A model generated the notes under the pieces. The model was not told the origin of the DNA. It did not search any database and saw only the letters and a program-made list of their open reading frames with translations. A DNA stretch of 5,663 nucleotides from an uncultured Actinomycetes bacterium. Its GTDB lineage: Bacteria > Actinomycetota > Actinomycetes > S36-B12. Made by a program: the position numbers and the translations under genes. Positions within the stretch are counted from its first letter, which is position 1. Each line of letters starts with the position of its first letter. The stretch is taken from contig CAIXFB010000278.1 in the NCBI GenBank assembly GCA_903918595.1, positions 1 through 5,663 on the forward strand, in the 5' to 3' direction. Below are positions 5,120 to 5,663 of the stretch, in pieces.

Positions 5120-5663
5120 ATGGATATTCAGTTCACCACGAAGGCGCAAGACGCCCTGGGCGCATCCGTTCGGATCGCCGCCGCAAACGGCAATCCGCAG
5201 GTGGAACCACTGCACATTCTGGATTCACTTCTGCAGCAGGGCGAGGGCATTGCCACGGCTCTGCTCGAGAACGTAGGCGTTGATGTTCGGTCAATGACCG
5301 CATCCGTGCGGCAGGCGATGGAAGCTTTGCCATCCGCACAGGGCTCATCGGTTGCCGCACCATCGTTGAGCCAAGCGTCGTACAAAGTGTTGAACGTCGC
5401 CCAGGAGTTAGCCAAAGAACGTGGCGATGAATACGTCAGTACCGAGCACCTGCTCATAGGTTTAGCGCAGGCAGGTGGCACCGGAGTGAGTGATCGGCTC
5501 GCCGCAGCCGGAGCAACACCAGAAGCACTAATCGAAGCACTGCAAAAAGTGAGGGGAACGGCGCGCGTGACTACTCAAGACCCAGAGGGTTCTTTTCAAG
5601 CGTTGGAGAAGTACGGGGTTGACCTGACCGCGCGGGCGCGCGAGGGCAAGATCGATCCGGTCA
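5120..5663 (+). CDS. clpB: Disaggregase ClpB (Hsp100), N-terminal part only
   Basis: The frame starts at ATG 5120 and runs open off the window edge, giving 181 residues of a protein normally about 850-870 long. ClpB is a hexameric AAA+ ATPase that threads aggregated proteins through its pore and passes them to DnaK/DnaJ/GrpE. The visible part is the double Clp-N domain: repeat 1 at about 4-40 (FTTKAQDALGAS... EPLHILDSLLQQ) and repeat 2 at about 82-118 (LSQASYKVLNVAQELAKE... STEHLLIGLAQ). The ClpB linker VRGTARVTTQDPEGSFQALE (144-163), KYGVDLT and EGKIDPV follow, the last just before the first ATPase domain. This linker points to ClpB, not ClpA or ClpC. It lies 18 nt after hspR with ribosome binding site AAGGAAG, so it probably belongs to the same transcript. 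A second in-frame start candidate, GTG, is at 5567. The ATPase motifs lie outside, so integrity of the gene cannot be judged. Confidence 0.95.
   Translation, partial: MDIQFTTKAQDALGASVRIAAANGNPQVEPLHILDSLLQQGEGIATALLENVGVDVRSMTASVRQAMEALPSAQGSSVAAPSLSQASYKVLNVAQELAKERGDEYVSTEHLLIGLAQAGGTGVSDRLAAAGATPEALIEALQKVRGTARVTTQDPEGSFQALEKYGVDLTARAREGKIDPV

Overview
This window carries the core heat-shock chaperone operon of a high-GC Gram-positive bacterium (Actinomycetota). The placement rests on three things. The gene order is dnaK-grpE-dnaJ-hspR. A MerR-type HspR repressor is present, with HAIR-like operator halves (CTTGAGT / ACTCAAG) upstream of dnaK. The DnaK lacks the roughly 24-residue ATPase-domain segment found in proteobacterial DnaK. 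Base composition is moderately GC-rich, not the extreme of Streptomyces. I cannot name a genus from the sequence alone.

Layout: 1-802 is the 3' part of an arginase/ureohydrolase-superfamily gene, most like a formimidoylglutamase, and probably unrelated to the operon. The gap at 803-1114 is dense with signals: a palindrome just after the stop codon, a 14-bp direct repeat (GGGCGAAATCGCCA, twice), a G-quadruplex-type tract, two HAIR-like HspR sites, two candidate promoters, a leader hairpin and a strong dnaK ribosome binding site. Then, all on the + strand, come dnaK (1115-2956), grpE (2953-3534), dnaJ (3570-4760), hspR (4757-5101) and the 5' third-or-less of clpB (5120 to the window end). dnaK/grpE and dnaJ/hspR overlap by 4 nt (GTGA and ATGA), and the other gaps are 35 and 18 nt, so one polycistronic transcript is likely.

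How they work together: DnaK, DnaJ and GrpE form the Hsp70 folding cycle (ATPase/substrate binding, co-chaperone, nucleotide exchange). ClpB is the Hsp100 disaggregase that works with them. HspR represses the operon, and in Streptomyces it is known to need DnaK as co-repressor. This gives a feedback loop in which the product of the first gene helps silence the operon when no unfolded protein is competing for it. Here clpB lies directly behind hspR, so the disaggregase appears wired into the same loop.

I see no new enzyme system. The points most worth a second look are in regulation: the paired HAIR sites with perfect inner and degenerate outer halves, the repeated GGCGAAATCGCC element, the G-rich tract next to the promoter, a perfect 11-bp hairpin inside grpE, and an internal GTG start candidate in clpB at the position known for the short ClpB form of E. 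coli.
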